Shown here: one piece after another, positions 33,526-46,331 of the stretch
Layout: every line of letters starts with the position of its first letter
Numbering within the stretch: the first letter of the stretch is position 1
NCBI RefSeq assembly: GCF_963455315.2
Contig: NC_083317.1
Location: 34,311,792 to 34,375,791 of the forward strand
Reading direction: 5' to 3'
Length of the DNA stretch: 64,000 nt
Source of the DNA: Globicephala melas
Taxonomy: Eukaryota > Chordata > Mammalia > Artiodactyla > Delphinidae
Program-made: the position numbers and the translations under genes
The notes under the pieces: generated by a model
The model's database searches: none
What the model was told of the DNA's origin: nothing
Seen by the model: only the letters and a program-made list of their open reading frames with translations

Positions 33526-34436
33526 AAATATTGTACCATAAACTTCCATTTCAATTGTCCTTTATGGAGTGCTTCTGTCTTTGGTTCAGTCTTACTATTC
33601 TGTGCTCATTCTTAGTCTGAAAATTGGCAAACATTTGGATTCTCTCGTGTACCTGAACTAAGTACCATAAAGTTCACCTTTGTAACATATATAATGGATA
33701 TGAATTGACTGAGATAGAGTCATATGAAGAGTATGAAGAGTAATAATAATTATCTCAGAGCCATTCAGTCTAAACATCTTATTTAGGGTCCAACAAAGGA
33801 AGTCATGAAATTGGACAATACGAGGAAGGGAATCGATGTAGAAAGAAAAAAGAGGACGTCTATGGACTTTCAGCATTAAAATGTCAGGGAAATAAAGAGG
33901 AATTGAGGATGAGCCGCCAATGAGGGAAAGGAGAAGCAATGGAGAATGCATGCCATGGGACCTGTGAACAAAACTCCTTACGAAGGAGGGAAGAATCAAC
34001 TGTGTAAAATCCTTCTGAGAGATAAATTAAGATGAGAATACAATTAGTAACTGGATTTTGGAGTGTGGAGATCATTGGTGGCCTTGACGGAGGGTTTTTA
34101 TGGTGTGACAGGGTCAACATACTGATTGAAATGGGTGTAAGAGAGAATAAGAGAATACAAAATAAGGTTACATCTGTAAACAATGCCTTTTAGAATTTTT
34201 ATTACAAACAGGGCAGAGAAGTTGGAAAGTTGCTGAAGATAAAATGCGAAAAAACATTTTTTAAAAGAATGGATGAAAAGATGCAATTAAAAGGACTCTA
34301 GGCTCCCTTTTAACTTCAAGATTCAACATCATGATCATGTGAAGAACAGCAATGCAAATGCATTATTCTGCCTTACTGGGTCAATATTTTTTTCCATATA
34401 GAGCTTTTACCAAAGATTTAACACGTAAATGTCATT
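33526..34436. other. Unique sequence
   Basis: No gene or repeat recognised. Overlapping short open frames on the minus strand (33658-34286) have no domain features. Confidence 0.5.
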
Positions 34437-34449
34437 AAAAAGTATTCCT

Positions 34450-34656
34450 GGGCTTCCCTGGTGGGGCAGTGGTTGAGAGTCCGCCTTTCGATGCAGGGGA
34501 CACGGGTTCGTGCCCGGGTCCAGGAGGATCCCACATGCCACACAGCGGCTGGGCCCGTGAGCCATGGCCGCTGAGCCTGTGCGTCCGGAGCCTGTGCTCT
34601 GCAACAGGAGAGGCCGCGGCAGTGAAAGGCCCGCGTACAGCAAAAAAAAAAAAAAA
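34450..34656 (+). mobile_element. CHR-1-like tRNA-derived SINE
   Basis: A near full-length copy with GGTTCGTGCC B-box region and a pure A tail of about 20. Perfect 13-bp TSD AAAAAGTATTCCT at 34437-34449 and 34657-34669. Confidence 0.97.
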
Positions 34657-34669
34657 AAAAAGTATTCCT

Positions 34670-36899
34670 ATTTTTCAGTCAAGTACTTTAAATTATGATC
34701 CACTCTCTTAAACACCTGCTCACTTCAAAACAGCTCATTGTTAAACACCCAAGTTAACTTACAATCTCTTAACAGGTTAAACACGAGCACTTAACTCCTA
34801 AAGTATATTAGCTACAAATTGAACATTAAGTAAAAAGCACTCAAGGCTATTTAAGGCTTTAGTGCCTTCTTATAAAGGTATGGTATTTGCAATTAGATAT
34901 GATTTCCATTAGTTATTATGGAAATAATCCACAGAACAATGTTCCTAATTGGTATTATAATAAAATGCTTCTCTTTGGAGCAAGAGTGGAATCAAGGCAA
35001 AGATGTGGATTAAAGTAAATGGCTCCCTTACCTTCCGGGACCATTTATTTTTGTCTCTGGTTATTTGGCCAGGAATAAGCAGGGACCCTGGAATGCAGGT
35101 TATATTTAGTTGACCCTCTCTATCAGTAGCTGTTTGTTTTGGGAGGCAGGTGAGTGTCTGAATATCAGCTGCACCCACTGCCAGAGTAAGCAGACATCTA
35201 AGTACTCCTTTGGCTCCTGGCAGTAATTGCATTACCACTTTCCAATTCCTTGCCCTGCTGTCCAGAGATGAGTTCTAAATGCCCAGGGCTCAAGGTGAAG
35301 AGACAGAAGCTAAGGCAAAGAGTTATCCCAATATCCAGTGAATTTGTATTGTTAACAATTTAACTTTTCAAAGGATTTTAGAGTAAAGCAATCAGCTCTC
35401 TGCTGGAGTTGGGCAGGACATAAGGCTGAGACTGCTGAATCAATATGTGGAAACCTGACTGACAACTCAGGTAATTTGGTGCAGGAGTTTGGACAACAAC
35501 TGGAGATAAATTACTTAACACAGTCAGGAACCAAAATAGACGTATTTTCCTGAGAGAAGTGAGGAGAATTGTACTGACAGGGAACTGATGGGAAGTAATT
35601 ATTTCATATGCAACTGTATAAGTTCTGATGAATATCTTTGAATTGTCTTTGTGGAAGGGTAGGGAAGTATTGCGAAATATATGTAAATTAAACTGTGATA
35701 CAAATTCCTCCTCTTTAAAGTACGTAACTTTAGAACAGTTAGGGCTGAAATATAGAAAGATGCTTATTTTGTGGAGAGAAAACTGCAGTATAAAAAGTCG
35801 TATTTTTATCTCTCTAAATCATGACGCAATCCTTTTAGAATTCAATTTGACTTATGACAAACTGTGTAAAATACTTTATATAAAGTTTATCTGTATTTTT
35901 AACTAGCTTGTATTGGTGTGCTAAAGAAAGTTTCTTCCCCTCCTCCCAAGCTAATACCCCCCCTATAATGTAATATACTCAGTAGTTGCAAAATCCAAGA
36001 TGAATAGATCTAGCTACCTTACCAACCCTAGAATATGTGCAGTGAAAAAGGGAAGGAGGATGCAGAGAAGGGCAAACTCAATTGATTATTCACTGCTGTA
36101 GTCACTGCCAATCAAGAGGATCCTCCTGTTTTCACACGTGTGAGCAAACAATGTTTGAAAGCGTTATTTCATTTCTGAATTGCTTCAGTAAAGACTCTTA
36201 AGTGCCTTCTAGGGTGTAGCCGAGATTTGTTTTTGGCTTTTCAGATTTCAATTCCCCTTTCTAATACAATCTATATATCCTTTTGAGGAATTACCTTCTC
36301 CAGTATGTTCTGCTGTTGCCATATTCAATAGATGACATGCTATATGAGCTAGGCCAATCAGATGCTTCCTCTTGAGCAGAAGGACAAAGATACCAGATGT
36401 AATTGGAACCTATCCCATTCTAACAACCATGACTCACCCAGATTATTACTCTTCCTAGGCTCTTCTTGTTCTGGCTTCCTAGACTCTGGGACTACTTGAC
36501 CTACTCATTTCCAATGCTCATACCCAGTGTCCCATGAATTTTTTAACCTACATTATTTCCTCAATCAATTCTCTTTTGCTTAATTTAACCAGAGTTGATT
36601 TCTGTTGTTTGCAGTTAAATATCCAAAAATTTATACACAGGATAATAACTGGCTGGCCCCAATGCTGATAATTCTACTGGGTATTATGCCACCATCCTAG
36701 CTCTCCATGAACATACATGGGTGTGTGTGTATAAGAAATCTCAATGTGAGCTGTTCAACACATGTTACATCTTGGCCACTTCTTTTAATGTCTTTAGCAA
36801 TTTGTGCATATGGCTATGATACCAAAACTGATCTTTTTCCTTGGCATTCTTTCTTGATGAAATTGATCAACAAAGGTACAATACCAAATACCTAGGAAT
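34670..36899. other. Unique sequence
   Basis: AT-rich, with no supported gene. A 92-codon frame at 35628-35906 (+) has no motif. A short C run lies near 35958. Confidence 0.5.
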
Positions 36900-37700
36900 T
36901 AGCCTTTATACCTCCCTCCCCTTCACTACCTTTATCCAGTACCTTACCAAGTCTTAATGATTATAATTTCTAAATACTTCTCAGGTCTGTACGTATAACT
37001 CCATCTCTACCACCACTGTTCTGGATGATTATCATTTCTCTCCTGAGCTACTGCAAGAGCTGCATGAAAGGTGTGCTTATAATTATTTGTGTCCCTTTAC
37101 AATCTATTCTCCACATAAAGCCGGCAGAATAACCTTAATGAAATAATAATTTAAACATTTCACACTCTGCTTTAAACACTTCAGTAGCTTCCCAGAACTC
37201 TTAGGACAATGTCCAAAATCCTTAATATATCCTTCAAGCCAAGTATTCTGACATTCCTCACTCAGCCCCTTACTTCACATAAAATGTGTAACCTGGTCAC
37301 ACTGATCTTTCAGCTCCAGGAAGGAGCTATGTTTCCTCCCATTACAGGGTCCCTGTACTTACCTCTACGCATTTTGCCTTTTCTAATTAAATCTTAAGAA
37401 TCCTTCAGATTAGCATCCTCCAGATAGTGTTTCATGTCCCCAGAAACACTTCTCATCCTCACTAACTAGACCAAATCCCTCTAGTATAGACTCTTCAGAA
37501 TCATAAACCTTTCTTGACACCACTTATCTCAGACACACTTGCATTGTAGGATTATATGATTATCACTTTTCCCCCTCTCCCAACAATGAAATCTAAGCTA
37601 CATGAGAGCAGGGACAAAATCAATGGTTTTCATCATTGTTTCACCAGAACTAAGTGCAGTGTCTGACAGATGTTAGGCACTTGGTAATGGATGAATAAGG
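36900..37700 (+). repeat. L2 LINE 3' part
   Basis: The order of blocks follows the L2 3' end: CTGAGCTACTGCAAGAGC, CAATCTATTCTCCACATAAAG, CTTCAGTAGCTTCCCAGAAC, CAATGTCCAAAATCCTTAA, AATGAAATCTAAGCTACATG with AGAGCAGGGACAAAATC, then TGTCTGACAGATGTTAGGCAC. Divergence is high, as expected for L2. An untranslatable remnant of ORF and 3' UTR. Confidence 0.8.
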
Positions 37701-40700
37701 CCAATATTCTCTGTGAAAATATGAATTCCTTGAATTCTCTGTGGAAATATGAACTAATGTCTGACACAAGTGCTCAAAAACTGATTGGGTTCTTCCACAC
37801 TCGGGTTCAGTAAAGGAATTGCTGACCTTAACAACTGATGAAGGTTATAAACATTTTCTTTCTCACTCAAGGTCAGGTACACATTTTGACCATAATCTGA
37901 TATTGCATAATTTAAAAAAAAATTATTCTCAGACTCCCTTTGAACAATCAGATTCAACACGCCAGGCATGGTAGTAGATCATCTTTTATCAACAGTCCAT
38001 GATATTGTTTTTTGATAGAGAACATTTCACAAGAACTGAAATCATGTACTTCCAAAGAACATTTAACTTTTCCATTAACAGAGTACTTTATTTGAAATGC
38101 TTATTAATAAACTCAAGATATTTAAACAAAACCCTAAATTAAATATCAACCCAAAGCCAATTAACTCTCACACATGTGCCTTTGATTTTCTGGTGACAAC
38201 CTAAAGTATAGATTCAGACTCAAATCTAATACCAAAGTCCATGATCCTCCCAAGGACTTAATGAGACTCACTTGGTCTGCTCTCATATTTACAGGGTTTC
38301 CCCTGGTTCTCAGATGCTGACTAGTGTTGGCAATTGTTTCTGACTGAAGATGAGCCACTTTTCCTATATAAGTGTTCCATTCTGAAAGTGTTCCAGATGT
38401 TCCATTCTGGAAAAAAATATTGAATCTTATGCCTAAGGGGCATAAGCATGCTTTCAGAAAACAACTATATCATCACTCCCATCTCTTGTCAATTCAAACC
38501 TGTCCTGTTGAACTACTTACTTCTAACCTTTAGATGAAATAGAATGCAACATATGCCTTTTCTCATTACTCTTAGATAATAAAATGGTTTTACTCTGGAA
38601 GTGCTGACAGTCATCTTCTGACATTTGAAGCTGAAGAAGGAAGCCAAAACCAAGAGAAAGAAGTTGAAAAATAGAGAGAACATTTAGTCCATGGTGAATT
38701 TTTTTAGCTGAAGATCACATTGTGCTCAGATCTATTCAATTATGTGAGCCAATAATGTTCCTCTTTTACTTACTTCAGTTTGGTGTTTTAGTTCTATGCA
38801 TAACTGACATATGATCTGCCAAGTATGCCCAAGAACGATTTCCCCCAGGTGGCTAACTGCTCGCTGGTACATGGTACTTAGAGATATCTTACTCCCAACT
38901 CCAAAAACACAAATCCACTCACTGAGGAAACATAGACAGTGCTATCTGTTCTAAAAACTCAAAGAAGACCACTAGAGGTAACAGAGTTTTCTGTTCTTAT
39001 TTCTTCACTTCCTCAACCTTGACAGTGAGGAGATCTTTTGATGCTGCCCTGTGATTATTTTGAAACGCTTAGGCCTACTCCTCCAAAGACATAAGGACAT
39101 AATTGCTATCAGCTACATGCAAACCTACCCAGGATTTCCTACATGACATTGATGTTAAAGCTCCTTGTCAAGATGAAACCTACATCCTAATATCCTGGTG
39201 AAGAGGGCACAGACAATTGGAAAAAATGTAGAAGAAACTAAGGCGTTGAGGATGAGGAACAGGAGGATGAGGAGAGAAAGAAGAGATGTCAGAGAAAGAG
39301 ATGGTTTCCAAATGCCCATTTAACCTAGGCACGCCCCGTGTAGACTGAAAGGTGACAGTGTGGAAAGGAAAGAATGTTTTTTATCATCTATCAGCCTCCA
39401 TGTGCTTTCCTTTTTATGAAAAATGAGATTGTATTCCCTCTGCTAACAGATTGCTCATACAAAGCCTTTCAAATTGTACAAGATAGAGCAAAGCAGTTAG
39501 AAAATGAACACTCCTGGAACTTGTTTAAATATTTCTTCTCCATTCCTTCAGCCTTAAGTCCCATTTTTGGCTCCCCTTGGGGGTGCCTTTCCTCTCATAT
39601 AATAAATCAACAACTATATCTAAATGCCATATATATACACACAAACATATATATGTAATTTTCTCCGGTGAAACCTTAAAATGGAAAGAAAAATACCAGG
39701 TGTGCATATATATACATGCACATACATACATATATATACATATATGTTTACTTTTTCCAGTTGTCCATCATAAAATCTGTGCCAGAATCTGTACTTGGTC
39801 CAGCATATGAAGGACCCACTTCTCTATGCTTTGGATAAATTTCTTCTTGTTCATCTACTTTTATAACACTTCCTCTCTACCCCTCCCTGCCTCTCAGAAT
39901 TGCTGTGCAATTGGAAACTGTACTAGAAAGTGTACCAAGTTAGCACTTCATTGTTGCTTTTAAATACAATAATTATTTATGAATAAAATTACTATACATG
40001 CATAGAGTGAGCATTATATAGCTCAAGATTTTACAGATTCTAAAGCAACTCCTTCCCAAGTAGCAGTAGAGATGTAAATTAATTTCAAATACAGATACCA
40101 CAAATTCAAAAAAACTTGGAGTGGGAAAAAGAGCAATGGGGATATATTGTCTGCCCTGTGTCTAGAGGGCAGTTGTTTTCTCCCCATTTGCCAAGGAGAG
40201 AAGTGAACTGAAAAGAAGTGCTTACCCAAAGCTGCCACAGTTATGTTAATGCTTTTGGAATTTTTCCAAAGATTTTAACCAAATATTCAATCCATAACAA
40301 GTATTCCCCGTGGCACCGTTGAAGCATGCTGCAGTTACACATTATAAATGAAAGCCAAATCACACACTTATGTAAAATGACTGGTACAGCAGAAAAACAA
40401 GTTATGTATTTAATAAGCAATCTCAAGCTTGTAATGTAGTGAAACCCACTTGTAATTTCTTTCAAAGTTTTTTTTTTTTCCCTGCACACACTATTCATTT
40501 CTGAAGCTCTCTACAAGGCTTTTATAAAAATCAACCTAGCCAATATACCATCACTCCAATTTTCTTTGCCCATTGCTTTGAAAAACTGTACTCCCATTCA
40601 CGAATATTAGTCATATCAAAATGCATGAAATGTGGTTGTACGGCATTCCTTGAAGCATGGTTTTTACTTATAAAATATGTATGTTAAAAAAAGAAGCCTT

Positions 40701-42659
40701 CAACACGTGCTTACACTCCATGTAGTAGACATGCTTTCTGTATTTATAACCTGTGGGATACTTTTACATACAAAAGCCATTCATCTGAATTTTGTCTACC
40801 AAATGAAGGTTGTTATAGTTCCTCACATTGACATTACCCATAATTCTGATTGCCTTAATGAAGTAGCATAATGGGCATTTTTGCCAATTAAACACAAGGC
40901 TTTTGTTAAAAATGAAAATACTGGACGTAGCAGTCAATTCTGAAACAGACTAACCTGAAATTCTGCCAGCATATTTAAGCTGTCCATTTAAAGATGAAAC
41001 TATCCATTTTTGCTTTCAGCAGGCCCTTTACTAGCTGGGTTCCCTCTCTACTGAATTTCTTCATTAATTTCTATGACATTTTACTTTCCTTTAATTAGAT
41101 AATTATCTAATTCTATTTGAGCTATTTGTAAATGTGTTTTCATGCATTCAACTCCTCAGAACACACTGTTTTCTATCAGACAGGGAAAAAATATTATATT
41201 TATAATTAGTTACCCCATGGAACAGTGTTATAAGAAATTTTTCTCTGATCAACTTTGATTGAAAAGAAAGCAAGTCAGTATTTTGCCAGTGAGTGCATAT
41301 TGGCTTAGGTTTTCAGTGTATTTTTGATTTATTTTTAACCTTGGCTTTCTGTTTGAGCCAGAAAAGATCATCTTCTTCTGAGGATTTTTCTTCTCTTTTG
41401 CTGATTAGCTATACAATGAGGAGAAGCACCTGAGGGGCCACATGAAGAAGGATGCTAAGCGGTTTACAAGTCTCAGTAATTAATGACTATTTTTATCACA
41501 AAGAATATAGACTGGCTTCTTCCATCTATCTAAAACTCAATGTAAGTCCCTATAAGCCTCAATGCAGCATAATTGGTGCAACAGAGCTGAAAATGAGATG
41601 GAGGATATAATGCAGCTTCCTGCCTTTAGCTGAAATGGAACAGCAGAAGCCCCTGGCAGCCTCCAATGTGTTTGCCACTAAGATTTAAAGACAGCCAGCT
41701 GTTTAGTGTTCCTTGTAAAGCCCACATCACTGTTTATGTCCTTAAATAGAGTTCAAATGTTTTAAATAATGATATTTATGAGAATGATTTACTATGGTAA
41801 ACAACGTACTTCTCAGCCTTTTGGCTCTAATTGGGTGTTTTCTCTGATTAGGAGTAATCATAGACTGTGTACTTGTATTAGTTTTTATTCTGACCACACT
41901 GTGCTTAAAATGTGCTCTCAAACCTCTTGGGATGAACAAACGGGTTTTGCTTTCTCAGTGCTGTTATTAAAAAAACCCACTCTGCTGTAAATCATAATAT
42001 GCTAATAATAGGTCTGAGGACTCAACTGGGAAAATGCAAAAAGCTTCACATTCCTGAAGGCATGCTAAGTGAGACCACAATAAGTGCTGGATAATGTGTT
42101 TGTTTTAGAGGTGTGACCATCCCCTCTACAGCCTGGATAGCACTGTTTTGTCCAAACCAGCCATAATCACAAAATAAGCTCTTGGTAGTTTTCTACAATA
42201 TGACTGGAAAGAACACTTCCTGGAAACAAAAAAAGCAAACAAAGGGAGGGGCTGGGAATACCTTCCAGAAGATTCTAAAACAAGCCAGGGTTATTTTCAG
42301 CCACCTCCTTGAATAGCACCTAAGCATTTCACTCATGTTCTTCCTCACAATGCTGGCACCACCTACTGTAAAAACAGAAAGACCGGTTTCTTCAAAGAAA
42401 GGCTATATTTGGAGGCCCATTAACAGCATCCTCTATGAGTATTATATAACAGCTGAATGCCACCTCTCTGTGGATATCAAAAATTAGAAGGTTTTTCTAA
42501 AAGCATCTCTTGAGGATATGCCAGGTATCCAGAATTCAAAAGATTCATTGTAGAAGTCAAATGGAATCGGATTAATCAGGAATATGGTTAGAGTTAACAC
42601 AATAACAGAGATAAATCCAATGGGACAGAGAAACCAGTTGGAGTTCAAATCTTTTAAGA
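37701..42659. other. Mostly unique sequence
   Basis: No gene found. 37708-37756 holds a small imperfect tandem duplication (ATTCTCTGTG-AAATATGAA twice). 38375-38410 repeats TGTTCCATTCTG. 39606-39750 is rich in ATATAC and CATATATA runs. 41093-41112 is a perfect 20-bp palindrome. The 40600-42300 part has fewer recognisable repeats than the rest and could contain conserved non-coding elements, which I cannot test. Confidence 0.5.
41093..41112. repeat. 20-bp perfect palindrome
   Basis: AATTAGATAATTATCTAATT reads the same on both strands. It contains overlapping TAATTA/TAAT-type cores of the sort bound by homeodomain proteins, although AT-rich DNA produces such cores by chance. Confidence 0.9.
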
Positions 42660-42668
42660 ATTACTATA

Positions 42669-42971
42669 GGGACTTCCCTGGTGGTGTAGTGGTTAAGAAT
42701 CTGCCTGCCAATGCAGGGGACACGGGTTTGATCCCTGATCCGGGAAGATCCCACGTGCCGCGGAACAACTAAGCCCGTGCGCCACAACTACGGAGCCTGT
42801 GCTCTAGAGCCAGCAAGCCACAACTACTGAGGCCCCGTGCCACAACTACTGAAGCCTGCATGCCTAGAGCCCATGCTCTGCAAGAAGTCACCACAATGAG
42901 AAGCCCATGCACCGCAACGAAGACCCAACGCAGCCAAAAATAAATTAATTAATTAAATTTTTTTAAAAAAC
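42669..42971 (+). mobile_element. CHR-2-like tRNA-derived SINE
   Basis: It opens GGACTTCCCTGGTGGTGTAG, has a B-box-like GGTTTGATCCC, then repeated CACAACTACTGA units and an AATTAATTAA-type tail. TSD ATTACTATA at 42660-42668 and 42972-42980. It is longer than the CHR-1 copies because of the repeated middle part. Confidence 0.93.
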
Positions 42972-42985
42972 ATTACTATATAGAG

Positions 42986-43207
42986 CAGGGGTCCCCAACC
43001 CCCAGGCTGCCGACCAGTACCAGTCTGTGGCCTGTTAGGAACTGGGCCGCACAGCAGGAGGTGAGAAGCAGGCTAGCGAGCGAAGATTCATCTGCCACTC
43101 CCCATCGCTCTCATTACCGCCTGAACCATCCCCCCCCATGCCCCGTCTGTGGAAAAACTGTCTTCTATGAAACCAGTCTCTGGTGCCAAAAAGGTTGGGG
43201 ACCGCTG
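42986..43207 (+). mobile_element. MER1-like hAT-Charlie nonautonomous DNA transposon
   Basis: Terminal inverted repeats are CAGGGGTCCCCAACC at the left and GGTTGGGGACCGCTG at the right, matching in 14 of 15 bases. The interior (CTGTTAGGAACTGGGCCGCA, then GCACAGCAGGAGGTGAG) fits the MER1 group. The 8-bp flanks, ATATAGAG and CTGTAGAT, agree in 5 of 8 positions, consistent with an old hAT target duplication. It encodes no transposase. Confidence 0.88.
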
Positions 43208-43645
43208 CTGTAGATGATAAAATTCTGTTAGGATGAGAGTCTAAAATACTACCTATTCCATTACCCCATGACATATAACAGGAGGGTTTCACTGTGAGAC
43301 AGTCTCCTGAAAGACACTGTGTACTCCCCAGTTCACTGCTGCAGGAGTGCTTAGTAGGGAAACAAGTTCATAAGGAGCTGTGAGGAAGGTCCAAGAACAA
43401 CTCCAACTGTTGAATGAAAAACAGAAATGAAACAAAAGGAAAATCTGAATTTACTCATTGCAAACAAAACATTCATCATAAAAGAACAGATTGGGCATTT
43501 TATGTTGACTCTTCTCACAAGGTTAAAGACTTTGGTAATCTGAATTGTACAGTTTCTTATGATAAAGATATGAGCACACCAAATGTTATTCCCTTTAAAC
43601 ATAAAGCTGAATCAAGTTACAGCATCTAGGCAATATTAAAGAGGT

Positions 43646-43850
43646 GATGCAGCATAATGCTCAAGATTGCTGGACTCCAGACCTAAATTGCCTGGAAGTG
43701 ATTCTTATTTCTGCCAGTTTTCAGCTGTGTAACCTTGGGCAAGTCCTTCACTTAATCTGTAAAATGGGGATAATAGTACAAACTACCTCAACAGATTATT
43801 GGGATGATTAAATGAGTTAATATATAGAAACACAGTACTATTTAATAAAT
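43646..43850 (+). repeat. MIR SINE
   Basis: A good-order MIR: ATAATGCTCAAGATTGCTGG, then CAGCTGTGTAACCTTGGGCA, CTGTAAAATGGGGATAATAG and GGGATGATTAAATGAGTTAA. Confidence 0.9.
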
Positions 43851-43857
43851 AAGTAAA

Positions 43858-43985
43858 TAGAAGCCCAAATATGTACATCACTTTTCCAAGATCACATACT
43901 TAGGAAATAGTGAGGGCAGGACAAGTATCCTGTGATTCTGACCTGTACGTCACTGAGACGCCCACACTGGCTTGATGAAAGTACT
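43858..43985 (-). repeat. MIR SINE remnant
   Basis: CACTTTTCCAAGATCACATA, then TAGGAAATAGTGAGGGCAG and TGTGATTCTGACCTG match the complement of the MIR centre. It sits head to tail with the sense MIR at 43646-43850. Confidence 0.7.
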
Positions 43986-45374
43986 GATGATTTTGGTGAG
44001 AGTGATTCTGGTGATGGGAGTACAAGTAAATGTAGGAACAAGTAATTAGGAGAGGAAGATGCAACCTAGATTCTAAATAAGCAAAATGAAGGAGGAACAT
44101 TGAAAGGATTAGAAGATCAAAGGAAGGTGATGAAATATTCCACAGCGGTGTCTGTCTGCCCAGGTGCTTGATTGGAACTATTATATATTAGATGAGGCGC
44201 TTATACTAAAATAGATGTGAACAACTGGTTCAGGTGAACAATATACAACTTATATTTGTACTTAGTTTTTTCCTGCCCTACACATATATGCTATCTTTCA
44301 TGCATGGTCCTGAAAAACTGCTAATTCCTCAGTCTCATCCAACTAGGGAATACAATCCTGTGACGGGCTAGTCACTCTCCTTCAAACACACCTGGATTCC
44401 TTTTAAGAAGATTTTCAATATTATAAAGAAGTGGATATTACAGTTGCCTTCTTCATAATTGTTTAGTTTCATGAGCTCTACATACTGTCAAAAAGCTACT
44501 GGCTATTCTGTATAAGAATTCTGATTACATTGAACATAATGCCATATATTTGATTTATTTGCCCTTCCAAAAAATCATTTCCATCAAACATCGTCTGTGA
44601 CAGAAGTACCTCTTTTACTGTTTATATTCTCCAATATCACATGGAATGTTTTGAAATTTTTTTTTCAAAGTTTGGTACTTCGGCATCCAATTTAAAATGA
44701 TTTCCTCACTGGATAACCTTGGCTACATCTGGCTCAGAACAATTCTTCACATTTTCTATAGGATTATCATACTATTACATGGTTCTATTGCTACAATGCT
44801 ATTGCATTAAACTAATAATGCACCCCAGAGAGCATTCTAGATTATACATTTTTTAGGCAAGAAAATAAATATTTTCCCGACCACTCTAGAATTAAATATT
44901 CTCATGAATTTACCTGTACACTAAGCTTTAGTTTGGCTTACATCCTCTTGAGCCTCACACTTTCTGTAAAGAGATTTTTGTGACTTACTCTGGTTACTAC
45001 AGAATTAGAATCAAAGGTGGGTGTTAATAATTTGTTAAGGCAAATATCTGCTCAATAATAGAGAATTTTAAAAATAGATAAAATAAAAATACAATGGTCC
45101 CTAATTGATATAGATACACAAATGCCTTTAAAGAAGGGAGTTGTCTGCTGTTCGAAATATTTAGAAGAAGGAACAAATCTATCACCAATACTGTAGAGAA
45201 GATTCCTGAGTCAAATGCAAAGTTAGACTTAGGGTCCTCTGAGATTCCATAATCCTAAACCAACTCACAGTAGATCTATCACAAGAGGTGGGAACAATTT
45301 TCAAGAAAAGAAGTCATAATTCTTAGTATATTTTCTATTTGATGTTTGGAAATTAATTTATTGGATTATTGTTT
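43986..45374. other. Unique sequence
   Basis: AT-rich, with no gene, RNA or repeat that I recognise. Confidence 0.5.
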
Positions 45375-45483
45375 TAAGGCAATAGCTATGGACTCTGGAG
45401 TACTATAGACTTGGCTCTGAATGCCAGCTTTGACATTTATTAGTATGTAGAATCAGGCAGTTTACTTAACCTCTTGGAAGTGC
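45375..45483 (+). repeat. MIR SINE, cut by a CHR-1 SINE
   Basis: GGCAATAGCTATGGACTCTGG, shortened to its core AGCTATGGACTCTGGAG, then TTTACTTAACCTCTTGGA, follow the first half of MIR. The second half is missing where the antisense SINE begins. Confidence 0.75.
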
Positions 45484-45633
45484 TTTTTTTATTTTTTTAA
45501 TTTTTTTTTTTGCGGTACGCGGGCCTCTCACTCCTGTGGTCTCTCCCGTTGCGGAGCACAGGCTCTGGACACGCAGGCCCAGCAGCCATGGCTCACGGGC
45601 CCAGCCGCTCCACGGCATATGGGATCCTCCCGA
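45484..45633 (-). mobile_element. CHR-1-like SINE, antisense, 5'-truncated
   Basis: The T-rich tail (45484-45511) is followed by GCGGTACGCGGGCCTCTCAC and onward to GGATCCTCCCG. The tRNA-derived head with both Pol III boxes is absent, so about 80 bp are missing at the 5' end. No TSD is evident. The breakpoint is at about 45633. Confidence 0.88.
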
Positions 45634-45801
45634 GGACATGAATTTGAATTTTGTATTCTCATTGCCTGGAGTTTACCCTTCTGGCAGAGAATACTACATA
45701 TCTGCTATTTGGAAACATTAATTTTTCCTCTTCTTTTCAACACTGATCAATACAATCAATAAAAATTATAAATATAATAAGTTTTTATTGCTCACTGTCT
45801 T

Positions 45802-45834
45802 TTTTTTTAACATCTTTATTGGAGTATAATTGTA
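45802..45834 (-). mobile_element. 33-bp L1 3'-end insertion with its own TSD
   Basis: Only the last bases of an L1 3' UTR plus the tail are present (plus strand TTTTTTAAC, then ATCTTTATTGGAGTATAATT). The flanks are perfect 11-bp copies of CTCACTGTCTT at 45791-45801 and 45835-45845. The same 3' UTR sequence reappears about 160 bp downstream at the tail of the next L1. Confidence 0.85.
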
Positions 45835-46331
45835 CTCACTGTCTTAATAAATAAAAAATAACTGATGTCTGATGGTAATTTATAAATTAAGATTAAGTTG
45901 ATTTCCTCAACAAATAACTCGTGATGTATTTAAAATTAGTATTTTATTTTTTATTTTTATTTTTTTAAACATCTTTATTGGAGTATAATTGCTTTACAAT
46001 GGTATGTTAGTTTCAGCTTCACAACAAAATGAATCAGTTATATATATACATATGTTCCCATATCTCTTCCCGCTTGCGTCTCCCTCCCTCCCACCCTCCC
46101 TATCCCACCCCTCCAGGCGGTCACAAAGCACCGAGCTGATCTCCCTGTGCTATGCGGCTGCTTCCCACTAGCTATCTACCTTACGTTTGGTAGTGTATAT
46201 ATGTCCATGCCTCTTTATCGCTTTGTCACCGTTTACCCTTCCCCCTCCCCATAGCCTCAAGTCCATTCTCTAGTAAGTCTGTGTCTTTATTCCTGTTTCA
46301 CCCGTAGGTTTTTCATGACATTTTTTTTTTC

